The notes beneath the pieces were generated by a model. It worked only from the letters and a program-made list of their open reading frames with translations, did not search any database and was not told where the DNA came from. Of a stretch of 64,000 nt of DNA, positions 62,583 through 64,000 are shown piece by piece. The stretch spans positions 234,200 through 298,199 of the forward strand of contig VXBM01000342.1 of the NCBI GenBank assembly GCA_013400155.1, read 5' to 3'. Position 1 is the stretch's first letter. Each line of letters opens with the position of its first letter. Made by a program: the position numbers and the translations under genes. This stretch comes from Helopsaltes ochotensis. Its lineage: Eukaryota > Chordata > Aves > Passeriformes > Locustellidae.

Positions 62583-64000
62583 GTTACAGACCCCAGAGGA
62601 AGTTAGAAGCCATTGGGACAATCGCCTTTGGGCTCCACTGTAGAGCAAGACACTTGCTGTCAGTAGCTGATTTTCCACAAGCAACAATCTGTGTTTAAAA
62701 ACAGTTCTAATGCATTTTGCAGCAAGCACCACAGTCTAAACACTTAGATGAGACTGGAAACGGTCAAAGTCTAGCTGCCTTACTCACATGAAGCTCTCAC
62801 TAATAAAAATTCATCCAATGTAGTTTTCCTTTTGTAATTTCACAGAGGATATACTGTGCTATACCTTTTGAGATTGTAGCATCTGGAAATTTACATTTCT
62901 GATTGTTATTTCTTCTTATTCTTTTTTTTCACTTTATCGCCCTTTGGAATTTTCCATTAAATGATCATTAAATAGGGAAATTACTTGGCTTCCACTCTTC
63001 TATTGGTTTCACAACTCCAGCTTGCTCATGTTTGTTTGCATTCTTGAATTCCTGGCAACATCACATCCCACTCCAAGCAGCACAGGTGAAGGATGAACCT
63101 CAACTGCTACAACTATTCTCTGGGACACAGCAGCAGGGGACTCATCTAGCATCCTGGAAGGCAGGATTCCCTCTTTAGGCTGGAGGGAATTCAAACCACA
63201 TCTACTTTTTGTGCTTGTCAATAGCAATTACACAACAAAGAGGGCTGCTGTATCCCACTCTCAGATGACACATTCTCAATTTGAATGCCAACCGGATGAA
63301 GTACTCACTCTGCAACTTTAAAACACATATCTCAACTGAAAAGTGGATCAAGAATCCCCCCCATTGTCCCAATGTACCTACTTTCCCTTCAGACACACTT
63401 AATTTTTTCCACTGGCTGCTCCAGTTGCTTAATTCCAACTCCGTTGTTCTTGTTATACTTGTACAACTAATTTTCAGCTACTGTCATTCTTAATTTGAGG
63501 GCAGCAGGTAGGTGTCCTGGGCATCCTCCTGTTAGGCCCTTTTTCTATTCCCCTGTAATCTGATGCTGCAGACACCTAGAGCTGCCAATCCCTGGTTCCA
63601 GCAATAGTGCATGAGAACACAGTGAACCTAATGGCATGATTTGCTAGCAGCTGTGCCTTGAAGTCTGCAGGAGAGAAACAGTATTCTGTGGTAACAGTGC
63701 CATACAAAACAACCATAAGCAGCACATGGCTACTTTATTCTGTCTATTTCTGAATCTCATTCTGTTCCTGATGTAAGTGTATGTTGTAGTTCAACTTCTG
63801 GCAGTCAAATAATTACAGAGGACTTCCAGTCTAGCCCTGGAAAGCTCCTTCCAAAGATCTAGAAACTCACTTCAAAAGAAACTGCCACAGGGAATTTTCT
63901 CTAGTGGCTTTTCATTCAGTTTGGCATAGCAGTAATCTTTTCTGTCCAATTGTTTCTCAGCTACAAGCACATCCTTTTCTCAACTGCCAGCTAATTCATT

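Larger units (their letters stand above)
52272..64000. other. Unique AT-rich noncoding DNA
   Basis: No host gene was recognised. The exceptions listed separately are a possible MIR remnant (53.24-53.34 kb), a motif-dense block (54.58-54.93 kb), a GA-rich tract (55.48-55.53 kb), small tandem duplications (58.68 and 62.56 kb) and an acceptor-like site (57.83 kb). The longest open frame is 112 codons at 56947-57285 (plus), overlapped by frames on both strands. It shows no domain. No CpG island or RNA gene was noticed. Confidence 0.6.

Noticed and set aside
1..64000. CRISPR arrays, prokaryotic operons, phage or plasmid genes
   Set aside because: No spaced direct repeats of CRISPR type and no long coding frames with ribosome-binding sites; the CR1 and retroviral content places the window in a vertebrate genome.

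Overview
This window looks like a stretch of bird nuclear genome that contains no recognisable host protein-coding gene. The main evidence is a set of CR1 retroposon fragments with the avian-type 3' end (TCATAGAAT-like tail, 'ggttggaagggac' and 'ccttccaacct' blocks) in both orientations. A decayed endogenous retrovirus of alpharetrovirus-like envelope type supports this. No Alu-like or L1-like sequence was seen, and there is no bacterial gene organisation. The sequence is AT-rich throughout, and open frames are short (the longest is 138 codons, and it belongs to the retrovirus). This fits an intergenic desert or the inside of a very long intron; the two cannot be told apart from sequence alone.

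Layout. Bases 1-11,370 are mostly unique AT-rich DNA with an A-rich simple repeat near 2.35 kb, an (AAAC)n microsatellite at 9.88-9.93 kb and a possible conserved regulatory block at 4.9-5.2 kb. Bases 11.37-17.85 kb hold the densest CR1 cluster: a reverse-transcriptase fragment (minus), a short 3' end (plus), a ~730 bp 3' fragment (minus) with a 27 bp internal duplication, and a ~410 bp 3' fragment (plus). Bases 17.85-45.4 kb are unique sequence interrupted by one possible MIR/CORE-SINE remnant (25.3 kb) and one CR1 tail (29.3 kb). At 45.5-46.93 kb lies the 3' end of an endogenous retrovirus: the end of the surface subunit, most of the transmembrane subunit, a purine tract and one complete-looking 3' LTR of about 590 bp with TATA box, poly(A) signal and imperfect terminal inverted repeats. 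No 5' LTR, gag or pol was seen. Bases 46.93-64 kb are again unique sequence with a CR1 tail (52.2 kb), a possible second MIR-like remnant (53.3 kb) and simple repeats.

How it works together: there is no operon, pathway or gene cluster to describe. Any function is most likely regulatory (candidate enhancer-like blocks, the LTR promoter) or structural. I found no convincing new biological system. The items most worth checking are the retroviral env/LTR remnant, the possible amniote-ancient SINE remnants, several motif-dense blocks that could be conserved noncoding elements, a perfect 20 bp palindrome, and a few open frames or splice-acceptor-like sites that nothing else explains.
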